Below are positions 9,687-19,167 of a stretch of DNA of 64,000 nt, one piece after another (the stretch's first letter is position 1; each line of letters begins with the position of its first letter). This DNA is from Wohlfahrtiimonas larvae (GTDB lineage: Bacteria; Pseudomonadota; Gammaproteobacteria; Cardiobacteriales; Wohlfahrtiimonadaceae). The stretch spans positions 388,247-452,246 of the forward strand of contig NZ_BAABKE010000002.1 in NCBI RefSeq assembly GCF_039543665.1, in the 5' to 3' direction. The notes under the pieces were generated by a model. That model saw only the letters and a program-made list of their open reading frames with translations, was not told the DNA's origin and did not search any database. Position numbers and translations under genes: made by a program.

Positions 9687-10533
9687 GACCTGCAATCCAG
9701 ATGAATGATTGTATATCCACCATGTTTTCTGGTGCTAACCCCAATGCTTTAAGATTTTCAAATAGGTAATGCGCAAATTTTAGAACACGATGATAAGTAA
9801 TAATATTCAAGGTTGTTTCATAATACAGATTAAATTCACAAATCTTGGCAAGATTTTGTGTGACTGATGGCTTCAAAAAAATATATTTATTTGGGTGAAA
9901 TATAAATAAAAAATAAGTCATAATTGTCCACTTACTAACCCTCATTTCTGACAAAACACGAGCAAACTCTATAAAATTTTGATCAAAATCAGAAGTATTG
10001 CCATAAAGTAAAGCATACAAACTACAAACGAACTCTTTTTGAAAATCGGTGTGATCCAAAGTTTCTAACAAAACAATTTTTTCAAAGCGATCAATTAAAC
10101 TCAATGTATCTTTATGTATGATTGATTTAATCAACTGAGTAATTGTTGCATATTCATCTTTAACTAATAACTGTAAAAAAATCTTCTCACTCAAAACCTT
10201 ATGCGCAAAATCAGAAATGCCTTGTTTATGATAAACTTCCTTTTCAAGGTAGTTAATATCCTGAAAACCATTTGGAAACTTAGATAGAAAATTATTTAAT
10301 AAAATAGTTAGCCCTAAAAATTTTGAATTATCCTGTAATTTATCCAATATAGGATGTTGTGCTGCGTTACCTATAATTATTTGTGGTTGAAAAATCTTAG
10401 TAGATAATATTTTCTCGCCACTATTTTCAAAAAATACCCTAACTTTTTCATCCTGTTGATTTTCTAAAACAACGCCTAACCCCCAATTTTCCTGCTTCGG
10501 ATGTTTAACTTTATCGCCTTTCTTATAATGCAT
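9679..10533 (-). CDS. DUF3553 domain protein of unknown function, 284 aa
   Basis: The first 50 residues (KGDKVKHPKQENWGLG..VRVFFENSGEK) look like the short DUF3553 beta-barrel module, whose function is unknown to me. The remaining roughly 230 residues are helical, leucine/phenylalanine-rich and unrecognised, with no signal peptide. The start is well supported by AAGGAG. It stands alone between two convergent or unrelated genes. Its codons are AT-rich like the rest of the window. The fusion of this small domain to a long helical tail is what sets it apart. Confidence 0.7.
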   Translation of the reverse strand: MHYKKGDKVKHPKQENWGLGVVLENQQDEKVRVFFENSGEKILSTKIFQPQIIIGNAAQHPILDKLQDNSKFLGLTILLNNFLSKFPNGFQDINYLEKEVYHKQGISDFAHKVLSEKIFLQLLVKDEYATITQLIKSIIHKDTLSLIDRFEKIVLLETLDHTDFQKEFVCSLYALLYGNTSDFDQNFIEFARVLSEMRVSKWTIMTYFLFIFHPNKYIFLKPSVTQNLAKICEFNLYYETTLNIITYHRVLKFAHYLFENLKALGLAPENMVDIQSFIWIAGRD

Positions 10534-10668
10534 ACTAATCTCCTTGGCTTATTGTTATACTTTTATGATTAGATTACATTGATATAAGTCCGAAAATATT
10601 ATAAATTTCGGAACTTAATATTTTTATATTAATTTATAAAATCTATAGATTAGCTCTTTATTTAATAT

Positions 10669-11685
10669 CTATTGTATAGATTGAATAAACCAATTTCTCA
10701 ACTCACTCAATGAATCTGTCGCATCAGGATATTCTTTCAGAATATTTTCGAAAACATGATCAATATCTACTTCTTTATAACGGACGCCAATCAGTGCTTG
10801 TTCCAATGCCTCCAATGAATCCAAATACAAGCTATCACTATAAATTTTCGATTCAATAATAACACCATCTTTCACAACTAACTGGACTTCAACACCACCC
10901 CAAGTAAAACGTTCATCAAAATGATGACTGAATTCTAAGGCTTTACCAAAATTCCAATCCCAGCTAGATTGTTCTCTAAATCGCTCTGCAAACCCTTCAA
11001 TATTGGGAGGATTAATTTCAGAAATAAATTCAGGCTCTACGGTTGTCCCGCAATGCTCAAAAAATGCTTCTGTAATTGCACCACAAATTTCAGCATGCGT
11101 TATGGTCGGTAATAGCTCAATTAAATTTGCAACACGTGATCGTACAGATGTAATTCCTTTGGCTTGTAATTTTTTTGGGTCAGGATTTAAATAATTTTCA
11201 AGGCGCGAAAAATCTACATTTAATAAAAGTGTTCCATGATGAAACCCACGATCTGCTTTTTCTCGGTATGCGGAGCCAGAAATCTTACGAATTTCACCTT
11301 CACGGTGAATAACTAAATCATTTCGACCTGAAGCTTCCACTGTTAAACCTAGTGTTTTCAAAGCATCAATAATAATTTGAGTTGATACATTTTTATTATA
11401 TTCAGGTTTACCGATCATAAATGTAAAATTAGTATTACCTAAATCATGAAATACAGCACCACCACCACTGTGACGACGAGCTAACTTTACATGATCATCA
11501 TCCATTTTACGTGTATTACACTCTTTCCAAGGATTTTGAGCACGACCGATTACAACTGTTTTATCGTTACGCCACAAAAACAAAACCTTCTGATCTGGAT
11601 CCATGGTACTAAAAATAGTCTCTTCCACAGCTAAATTAAACCATGGATCTACACTTTCAGAAATTAATAATCTCAGCTGTTTCAT
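10669..11685 (-). CDS. lplA: Lipoate-protein ligase A
   Basis: LplA activates free lipoate with ATP and attaches it to lysines of 2-oxoacid dehydrogenase E2 and GcvH domains. The 338-residue protein has the biotin/lipoate ligase motif RRHSGGGAVFHD at about 70-81, the catalytic lysine in RKISGSAY (about Lys134), and a C-terminal accessory domain as in E. coli LplA. Upstream AGGCAAG provides a ribosome-binding site. It is a single gene divergent from the DsbA-like gene. Confidence 0.93.
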   Translation of the reverse strand: MKQLRLLISESVDPWFNLAVEETIFSTMDPDQKVLFLWRNDKTVVIGRAQNPWKECNTRKMDDDHVKLARRHSGGGAVFHDLGNTNFTFMIGKPEYNKNVSTQIIIDALKTLGLTVEASGRNDLVIHREGEIRKISGSAYREKADRGFHHGTLLLNVDFSRLENYLNPDPKKLQAKGITSVRSRVANLIELLPTITHAEICGAITEAFFEHCGTTVEPEFISEINPPNIEGFAERFREQSSWDWNFGKALEFSHHFDERFTWGGVEVQLVVKDGVIIESKIYSDSLYLDSLEALEQALIGVRYKEVDIDHVFENILKEYPDATDSLSELRNWFIQSIQ

Positions 11686-11784
11686 TTTCTTGCCTTTAAT
11701 AAATACAATGTGCTCTAAAATCTAATGATAGTTTGTTTTTCTCTGTTAATATACTAATCCTAAAAGTCACACAAAGGAATCATT

Positions 11785-12438
11785 ATGAAAGTTGAAGTTT
11801 GGTCAGATTTTTCTTGCCCATTTTGTTATATAGGCGTCCACAATTTTTATCTTGCAATGGACACATTCAATGATGAATTTAAACGTTCTGAGCAATTAAT
11901 ATTTAAATCATATGAACTATCCCCTGATGCCCCTTTCACTAATGACCGTTCCTATTACGAAGTGTTGGCAGATAAATATGATGTACCTTTAGATCGTGCC
12001 AAAGCGATGACTGATAATGCTAAAAAAATCGCAACAGAAGCTGGCTTAACATTGAATTTTGATAAGGCTATTGCAGTCAGCACATCTATTGCCCACCGTC
12101 TCATCACTTGGGTGCAAAATCATCACCCTGACAAAACACGTGATTTGGCTATGCGTATTTTTAAAGCTTATTTTGAAGATGGTTTAAATATTGCTGATGA
12201 CCAAGTTTTATCAGGATTTATGACTGAGTTAAATATTTCCAATATTACATTACCTGAAATATTAACAGACATGAAAATTAGTCAATCCATGACGGTAGAT
12301 AAAGTAGAAGCACAATCTTTTGAGATCCGAAGTGTACCTTTCTTTGTTATTAACAGAGCTGATGCAGTTGCAGGCGCACAAACACCTATGAAATTTTATG
12401 AATTAATGATCCAAATTGATCGTGGCATTACTCAATAA
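11785..12438 (+). CDS. DsbA-family (FrnE-like) thiol oxidoreductase
   Basis: This 217-residue protein starts directly with the thioredoxin-fold strand VEVWSDFSCPFCYIG; the CPFC active site is at residues 11-14. There is no signal peptide, so it acts in the cytoplasm, as expected for the FrnE/2-hydroxychromene-2-carboxylate isomerase-like branch. The cis-proline motif SVPFF is near residue 175. AAGGAA precedes the ATG. It is followed 38 bases later by a DsrE-family gene with a cysteine pair, and the two are probably co-transcribed; a joint thiol role is inference. Confidence 0.85.
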   Translation: MKVEVWSDFSCPFCYIGVHNFYLAMDTFNDEFKRSEQLIFKSYELSPDAPFTNDRSYYEVLADKYDVPLDRAKAMTDNAKKIATEAGLTLNFDKAIAVSTSIAHRLITWVQNHHPDKTRDLAMRIFKAYFEDGLNIADDQVLSGFMTELNISNITLPEILTDMKISQSMTVDKVEAQSFEIRSVPFFVINRADAVAGAQTPMKFYELMIQIDRGITQ

Positions 12439-12476
12439 AATTTAATGTATTAATCATGCAATTAACGGAGTGCAAT

Positions 12477-12800
12477 ATGAAAATCGGAGTGATCATCACA
12501 ACTAATGAAGTAGAAAAAGCTTGGAATGCCTTTCGCTACATGAATACATCACTAGAAATGGGGCATGAAGTTACTGCCTTTTTGATGAGTGCAGGTGTGG
12601 AATGTGAATTCATGGATCATGAATTTTTTAATCTTTCAGATCAATTGGATAAATTCATTGAAAATAATGGTAAACTTTTTGCATGTAGCACTTGCTTACA
12701 ATTTCGCAAGCTTCATGATAAAACACAACGTGCAGAAATCACAACAATGTTAAAAGCTGTTAGAATGACTGAAGATAACGACCAAGTTCTAACATTTTAA
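12477..12800 (+). CDS. DsrE/DsrF-like family protein, 107 aa
   Basis: The fold signature is a beta strand MKIGVIITTNE, then a helix and a second strand ending FLMSAGVECE, with a C-terminal CSTCLQFR that places cysteines where sulfur-relay DsrE proteins carry them. The frame is open from 12456, but GGAG at 12467-12470 selects ATG 12477. Family members bind or relay sulfane sulfur, or are uncharacterised; substrate here is unknown. It lies directly behind the DsbA-like gene. Confidence 0.8.
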   Translation: MKIGVIITTNEVEKAWNAFRYMNTSLEMGHEVTAFLMSAGVECEFMDHEFFNLSDQLDKFIENNGKLFACSTCLQFRKLHDKTQRAEITTMLKAVRMTEDNDQVLTF

Positions 12801-12834
12801 TTAATAGACTTCATTTTAGGATAATCATTTAAAT

Positions 12835-13542
12835 ATGCTGAAAAGAACACGATCCATAAATAAATTTACTTTCCGTAAAAATTTCAAGATAAAACCAATT
12901 GCTTTATCATTATTGGTGGCATTTGGTGTTGTTGCTTGCGGCGGCAATGATGATACGGAACAATTAACCATTTATGCAGATGCTCAAGATTGCATCAGCA
13001 ACAACCCTAATATGATTGCTGAATGTACTTCAGTATATGAAAGTGCCGTTAAAGAAGCCATAGAAACGGCACCCAAATATGCCACATTAGAAGAGTGTAC
13101 TGCTGATTTTGGTGCAGAAAACTGTCAATCTGTCCAACAAACAGGTAATGCTGTTACCGATGCAGGTCAAGCAGTACAGCAACAAGCTTCAAGTGGTGGC
13201 TTTTTCATGCCATTACTCGCGGGCTATATGATGGGTAAAATGATGAGTGGAATGTCTGGGAATAATGTTGCAAGTAAGCCTGTTTATTCACCAAAAGATG
13301 CAACTGGACGCCCAACAAACTTCTATGATAGTTCAGGTAAAAGTTATGGTGCCGCCCAAGCAGGTGGACGCACTGTATCTGTACCTAAAAGTGATATTAA
13401 ATCAAAACCTGCAGGCACTGTGCAGCGTGGTGGCTTTGGCAAGATGGTTTCTCAACAACGCATCGCAGCTGCTCAAAAACAAAATACACAGCGCTCAGCA
13501 ACATCTAAATCATCCAACCGTTCTACATCTTTTGGTGGTTAA
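12835..13542 (+). CDS. DUF1190 (YgiB-family) lipoprotein
   Basis: An N-terminal hydrophobic stretch ends in VVAC, giving a lipidated Cys35 after a long basic leader. The body has the cysteine-bearing repeats of the YgiB/YjfM family (QDCISN, AECTSVY, EECTADFG, NCQSV), then a Gly/Met-rich segment GGFFMPLLAGYMMGKMMSG, and a Ser/Gln/Arg-rich tail. Function is unknown; the family is consistently paired with a glutathionylspermidine-synthase-like gene, as here, only four bases downstream. Confidence 0.88.
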   Translation: MLKRTRSINKFTFRKNFKIKPIALSLLVAFGVVACGGNDDTEQLTIYADAQDCISNNPNMIAECTSVYESAVKEAIETAPKYATLEECTADFGAENCQSVQQTGNAVTDAGQAVQQQASSGGFFMPLLAGYMMGKMMSGMSGNNVASKPVYSPKDATGRPTNFYDSSGKSYGAAQAGGRTVSVPKSDIKSKPAGTVQRGGFGKMVSQQRIAAAQKQNTQRSATSKSSNRSTSFGG

Positions 13543-13546
13543 TTGA

Positions 13547-14710
13547 ATGAAAAGAGTTGCGATTAAACCAAGGTCTGATTGGCAAGAAAAAGCTGTAGAA
13601 TACGGTTTTTATTTTCACACAATGTATGATGAACCTTATTGGAGTGAAGATTATTATTATGAATTTACAGAGCGCGAAATTGATGAATTAGAAGATACCA
13701 CCAATGAGTTGCATCAAATGTCATTGGAAGCAGTTGATCTTGTCATCAACAATGAATCGTTATTGAAAAAATTTCGCATTCCTGAACATGTATGGGAATT
13801 TGTTGCGGATTCATGGCACAAAAAAGAGCCTTCTTTATATGGGCGCTTTGACTTTGCTTATGATGGCAAAACACCACCAAAAATGTTGGAATACAATGCA
13901 GATACACCAACATCATTGTATGAAAGTGCATTTTTTCAATGGATTTGGTTAGAAGATCAAATTGAACGTGGTCAATTACCAGAAAGTGCTGATCAATTCA
14001 ATAGTATTCAAGAAAAATTAATTGGACGCTTTGCCCATTTCAAAGAATGGCATGGCATTTCTAAACTACATTTCACTTGTTGCTCAGATACGGAAGAAGA
14101 TCGCGGTACGATTCAATACTTACAGGATTGTGCATTAGATGCTGATTTAGCCAATGATTTCTTATTTGTAGAAGACATCGGTATAACTGAAAATGGTCAA
14201 TTTACTGATGTGAATGATGAATTGATACGCACGATCTTTAAATTGTATCCTTGGGAATTCATGTTCCGTGAAGAGTTTGCAAACTATTTAGATAGCCGTA
14301 AAACTTTGTGGGTTGAGCCAGGATGGAAGAGCATTTTATCCAATAAAGCTATTTTACCTTTATTATGGTCAATGTTCCCAAATCATCCAAATCTATTGGA
14401 AAGCTATTTTGCAGAAGATAGCAAAGCCAATAACCTTTCTACATATGTAAAAAAACCGCTCTTCTCTCGTGAAGGTGCGAATATTTCTATTGTGGATCGT
14501 GGTTCTGTGATTTCTGAAATTGATGGCCCTTATGGTGAAGAAGGCTACATTGTTCAATCTTATTACCCATTACCAAAATTTGAAGATAACACAACATTGG
14601 TTGGCAGTTGGGTTGTGGGTGATGAATCAGCAGGTATCTGTATTCGTGAAGATAAAGAGATCATCACACAAGATTTATCTCGCTTCTACCCTCACGCAAT
14701 GATTGGTTAA
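13547..14710 (+). CDS. Glutathionylspermidine synthase-like ATP-grasp protein (YgiC family)
   Basis: The 387-residue protein matches the YgiC/YjfC branch of the glutathionylspermidine synthase ATP-grasp domain. ATP-grasp features are visible: GRFDFAYDG and MLEYNADTPTS early, KPLFSREGANI in the middle and GSWVVGDES near the end. It lacks the amidase half of E. coli GspSA. A peptide-ligase activity is expected from the fold, but the substrate of YgiC proteins is not established. It is coupled to the DUF1190 lipoprotein and closed by a strong terminator. Confidence 0.9.
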   Translation: MKRVAIKPRSDWQEKAVEYGFYFHTMYDEPYWSEDYYYEFTEREIDELEDTTNELHQMSLEAVDLVINNESLLKKFRIPEHVWEFVADSWHKKEPSLYGRFDFAYDGKTPPKMLEYNADTPTSLYESAFFQWIWLEDQIERGQLPESADQFNSIQEKLIGRFAHFKEWHGISKLHFTCCSDTEEDRGTIQYLQDCALDADLANDFLFVEDIGITENGQFTDVNDELIRTIFKLYPWEFMFREEFANYLDSRKTLWVEPGWKSILSNKAILPLLWSMFPNHPNLLESYFAEDSKANNLSTYVKKPLFSREGANISIVDRGSVISEIDGPYGEEGYIVQSYYPLPKFEDNTTLVGSWVVGDESAGICIREDKEIITQDLSRFYPHAMIG

Positions 14711-14726
14711 TATTTATAGTTATTGG

Positions 14727-14752
14727 AAAGCGATCTTCGGGTCGCTTTTTTA
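14727..14752 (+). terminator. Rho-independent terminator after the YgiB/YgiC pair
   Basis: AAGCGATC and GGTCGCTT pair around a TTCG loop, followed by a T run. It starts 17 bases after the YgiC stop. Confidence 0.93.
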
Positions 14753-14857
14753 TTGTTGCAAATATAGAATGGATCATCCATCCACCTTTGCTCATTTTTC
14801 ATTGAATCACATCTAAAAGCTCGCTATCCTATTGATATATATTTATCAGGAGTCATT

Positions 14858-15745
14858 ATGAGCATCGAATTATTTGAATTACGTACTGCCATCATTGGTG
14901 AAAATTTCCCGATTAAACGTGCAATCCCACAACGTGAGCTGCGCAATATTGGCCATTGGGTTTTCTTGGATCATGCTGGCCCAACCATATTTAAAGCAGG
15001 TGAAGATGTTGATGTTGGTGCGCATCCACATATTGGCTTACAAACATTCTCTTGGTTGTTACAAGGTGAAATCATTCATAATGATAGCTTAGGCAGTCAC
15101 CAAATCATGAGCCCTTATCAAATCAACTTAATGACAGCTGGTAAAGGTATCGTTCATACTGAATTGAGCCATCCCGACAGTAAAGAACTACATTTAGCCC
15201 AGCTTTGGATTGCATTGCCGAAAGAGAAAGAAACAATTGAGCCTGATTTTAAACATTATCCTAAATTGCCACACATTGATCATGATGATTATGAAGCTTA
15301 TGTTTTAGTAGGTGAATGTGATGGTCACATTTCCCCTGTGGAAATGCATAGTCCATTAAGCGCATTGGATATTAAAGGCAAAAAAGATATCACCATTACT
15401 TTGCCATTGAATCCTAATTTTGAATATGGATTATTGCCATTAGAAGGAGAAATGACAGCTGAAGAAGCACAAATGAATGATAATACTTTGGCTTATATTC
15501 CTGCGGGCACAACATCTATCACTTTAAAATTACACAAAAATAGCCGTGCTTTATTGATCGGTGGCGAACCTATCGAACATCCGCCATTGATGTGGTGGAA
15601 CTTTGTGGCTTGGGAACAAGAAACCATAGAGGAAGCTCTAAAAGATTGGGAGAGCCATTCTGATCGTTTTCCTGAAGTGCATTATCCTGGTAAAAGTGAA
15701 CGCTTAATCGCCCCACCGTTAACTGGAAAGCTTAAGTCACATTAA
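14858..15745 (+). CDS. Pirin family protein
   Basis: This 295-residue bicupin protein has the pirin metal motif in HPHIGLQT (His56, His58) and HTELSHP later in the N-terminal cupin. Bacterial pirins such as YhhW can act as quercetin dioxygenases; others bind metabolic enzymes, so the role here is open. Start is supported by CAGGAG upstream. It is monocistronic and is the last intact gene before the RHS locus. Confidence 0.9.
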   Translation: MSIELFELRTAIIGENFPIKRAIPQRELRNIGHWVFLDHAGPTIFKAGEDVDVGAHPHIGLQTFSWLLQGEIIHNDSLGSHQIMSPYQINLMTAGKGIVHTELSHPDSKELHLAQLWIALPKEKETIEPDFKHYPKLPHIDHDDYEAYVLVGECDGHISPVEMHSPLSALDIKGKKDITITLPLNPNFEYGLLPLEGEMTAEEAQMNDNTLAYIPAGTTSITLKLHKNSRALLIGGEPIEHPPLMWWNFVAWEQETIEEALKDWESHSDRFPEVHYPGKSERLIAPPLTGKLKSH

Positions 15746-15750
15746 TAATA

Positions 15751-15864
15751 GTGATCGAGGCAGTCAATATTGCAGTAAAGAATATCGAGCTTGAATATAA
15801 TCAAACTAGGATTCAAAAAGGATTAGGTTGGATATCCCCAAGACAGCTAGCAAATTTATATTAT
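15751..15864 (+). pseudogene. Remnant of a transposase C terminus (IS3/rve-like)
   Basis: About 38 codons read VIEAVNIAVKNIELEYNQTR, IQKGLGWISPRQLANL, which resembles the end of an rve/IS3-type transposase (the YN-x-x-R-I...L-x-x-SP motif before the stop). The similarity stops at about 15860, where the reverse strand becomes RHS core sequence. No inverted repeats, no upstream catalytic part and no stop in register are present, so this is a scar. It marks the left border of the RHS block. Confidence 0.5.
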
Positions 15865-18800
15865 GGGCATCCGTGGCTTCCACTGCCACAATGCGGCCAA
15901 GTGCATCATAGCTGTATTGGTAACTGCCCAATTGATTGATGGATTGTGACAGCTTTTGGCCATTACCATTCCATGTGTAACCGAGTTCTCCCGTTGGTGT
16001 TGTCACTTTCAGGGTTTGCCCTAAATCATCACGTTGGTACGTGAGTGATCCACTTTGGCTATCTTTGGTTTCTGTTAAATCACCTTTAGCATTGTAACTG
16101 TACGTGATAGTGCGTTTATCAGGATAAGTGATGCCCTCTAGTTGCTCTTTGCCATTGTATTTAAAGGTTGTGGTTTCGCCTTTAAAATTCTTCGTGCTCA
16201 GCAAATCACCTTGCGTATTGTAGCTTGAAGATTCCACTTGTCCTTCAGGCAATGCTCTAGAAACTCGTTGCCCCAAATCATTATAGGCAAAACGTGTGGT
16301 TTGCTTATTAGCATCCGTCTGTGTGAGTAACTTCCCTTGGCTGTCATATGTGTAAAGTGTACTTTGATTTAAGCCATCGAGCACTTGATACAACTGGCTA
16401 ATGCTATTGTATTTAAATTGCTTTTTCGCACCATTGGGTGATTCTGTGGCAATTTTACGGCCTGCTTTGTCATAATCATGCTTTGTCACTTGGTTGAGCG
16501 CATTCTTTTGCTCAATTAAGCGATTATTATCATCGTAAACATTGGTAACGCTTCTGCCATTAGCATCGGTTTGTTGGATGAGATTGCCAACGGCATCATA
16601 ATCTGATGTAGAAACTGTGATATTAAGTGCATTAATGACTTTGGTTTGGCGACCTAACGCATCGTACTCATATTTCGTTTGGTTACCAAGTGCATCAATG
16701 GAAGTAGTTAGTTGACCATTGCCATCGTAAATACTCTCATTCGCAAAACCTAATGCATCGATGGATTTGGTTTCTCGCCCTAAAGCATCAAATTGAGTTT
16801 CGCTACAGGCCCCATCATCACACACTTTGGTCACTTGGCCTTTAGCATCATAAACTGTTTCAGCAACTCGCCCCCAAGGATCTGTGACTTTGATCTGATT
16901 ACCATTACCATCGTATTCATACGTTGTGGTTCGGCCTTTCGCATCTGTCTGTTGAGTCATTTGATCTAAGCTGTTGTATTCATAACGCTGTGTATTGCCC
17001 AGTTCATCAGTGGATGATAATAAATTACCTTTCACATCAAAAGATTGCTTTGTGGTTAATGTCTTTTTAGTGCCATTTTGTACAACATCATAACTACGCT
17101 CAATCTCATTGCCATATTGATCGTATTTAAAGCGCGTGACATTGCCTGCTGCATCGGTTTCTGAGGTTTTCAGCTCTTTACCATTGATCTTCTGATAGCC
17201 AAACGATGTGCTATTGCCCATAGGATCAGTGATGGCGCCCAAGTTACCTGAGAAACTATAGCCAATTTTGGTGGTGTTACCCATAGCATCCTGAATACCA
17301 CTAAGCTGCATTGTGTCATGGGTATAAAGGTTCACCGTTTTACGGCCCAACTCATCCACAAATTCTGTGGGTTCATTGTTGGCGTTATAAGCCGTTGTTG
17401 TACTAAAGCCTAAGGCATTTGTCTCTTTGGTGACTTCACCCCATTTATTGTGCTCATACTTTGTGGTGTGACCTAAAGCGTCTGTGATACTTGTTTCATT
17501 ACCAAACTCATCATAAGTATAAGTTGTGGTATTGCCTAAAGCATCCGTGACTTTATTGACGTTACCTTGATCATCATAGAGATAAATGGTTTTATTCCCT
17601 TGTTGATCAATCACCACATCTTCATTCTTATCCGTGTTGTGCTCAAGATTCACTTTAAAGCCATTGCCATCCGTTTGAGTCACTAACTGACCTTTGTCAT
17701 CAAACTCGGCTTTGAATAAACGTTTACCATCAGCCCCTATGATTTCATCCAACTGATGTGGCGCCTTCATATTTTGAAGATAAGTGAACTGAGTTTTCTC
17801 ACCTTTTGGATCCGTCACGGATTTTAAGTTACCATCACCATCATACGCATACGATAAACTGCGACCATCTGTGGTTTCAGCTTTAACAATGCGACCTTGT
17901 GCATCGCGGTTAAAGAGAATGTTTGCACCACCTGAATGAAAAATACCATTCTTCGTAAATGATAATGTATTGCCTGTTTTATCCTTAATCTGACGGATAC
18001 CAAAGCTTTTATCTAAATAATACACATCACCGTTTTTAGTGGTTAAACGGAACTCATTAGGGTTCACAACATCCACCGTATCATAATCAATCAATTGATC
18101 ATTATGAACACGAAGCTCACCCACATCCGTTGCCACTAATTCCGAAGTTGTGCCACTCATTGGTTCAAAATCAATGCTGAAGAAACTACCCGCCATTTGA
18201 GACTGCCATGTATTACATTCAGGCGATGTTTTAACTTTAAAACGTTCCATTGTGCCACCAGGCATACGAACAGTCACCAAACGTTGCCCAATTGGACGTG
18301 GACAAAACTTAGCATTTAAGCCAGCCCCAACCTTAACGATTTCCCAATCTAAACCAGGTGTACGATTCGTTTGAATCTTCACATCTTGATAAGTTGCACT
18401 CCAACCAAAGCCAAAATCTAAACGGCTATTTTGATTGAGTGTGTCATAAGTGCGTGTTAAAAAGAGCGGTAAACTGCCTGCTTCAAAGGATAGATCCTCA
18501 AAGCTTAAGGCAAACTGACCAATCTTTTGCTCGCCTTTGAGCATCAAACCAATACCCGCGCTACTTTGATTGCCACCTGCATCTTTAACGATTAACAGTA
18601 AATCATATTGACCATTCGCCATCGTTTGTGGGTTAATCTCGCCAAGCTTCCCTTTAACGACAGGGACCGTACTTGTTTTAATCGGCGTCCAATCTTTCTC
18701 ATCGGCAGGGGAGATATAAAGTGTGTATTCCACAAAGTTCTCATCCATCGCTGTACCAATAATATCCACAGATGTGGTGATCTCTGCCACATTGATATTA

Positions 18801-19129
18801 TCTGAGTTCGCAGGCGCTGTAATCTCTGCCGTTGGCGCTGTGATGTCCGCTTCATCTTTAACAATAAAGCGTTTAGAGAATGTGATCTCATTGCCACTCG
18901 CATCAATCGATACTGTTTCCACTAAATGGCCACCCACTTGATCGCTCTTCACTGTGGCTGCGCCATTCACCAAAGTAATGGGCTTGCCATCCAATGTTGC
19001 CGTGGTTGCTTGATAAGGCTTTTCTCCACCTTGAAGCTCTAAGACAATCTCCACATCTTGGTTCACTTTAGCAACAGCGGGTGAGACAAAAAGCTCGCCT
19101 TGTGATATCAATGCATAAAAAAACTCCAT
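15806..19129 (-). pseudogene. RHS core fragment lacking its N terminus and toxin tip
   Basis: The frame encodes 1107 residues. About 1-200 are Ig-like domains with a TAPTAEITAPA linker. A pre-RHS domain follows (TRTYDTLNQNSRLDFGFGWSATY). From about 430 on there are some twenty YD/RHS repeats (YDALGR, YDGDGN, YDEFGN), which would form the toxin-enclosing shell. It is broken at both ends. RHS similarity stops at AVEATDA, after which the frame runs antisense through a transposase remnant. The nominal ATG lies inside the terminator of the preceding gene, and there is no signal or PAAR domain. No DPxG motif or tip remains; the missing piece matches what starts at 21593. Confidence 0.85.
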
Positions 19130-19141
19130 TTAAGGAGTTTT
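19117..19141 (-). terminator. Rho-independent terminator after the putative immunity gene
   Basis: On the minus strand AAAACTCC and GGAGTTTT pair over TTAAAT, followed by a T run into TTTATGC. It lies 27 bases past the stop of the 425-aa gene and overlaps the nominal start codon of the RHS core ORF. Confidence 0.85.
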
Positions 19142-19167
19142 AGTGTAAACATAAAAACATCAAAAAG

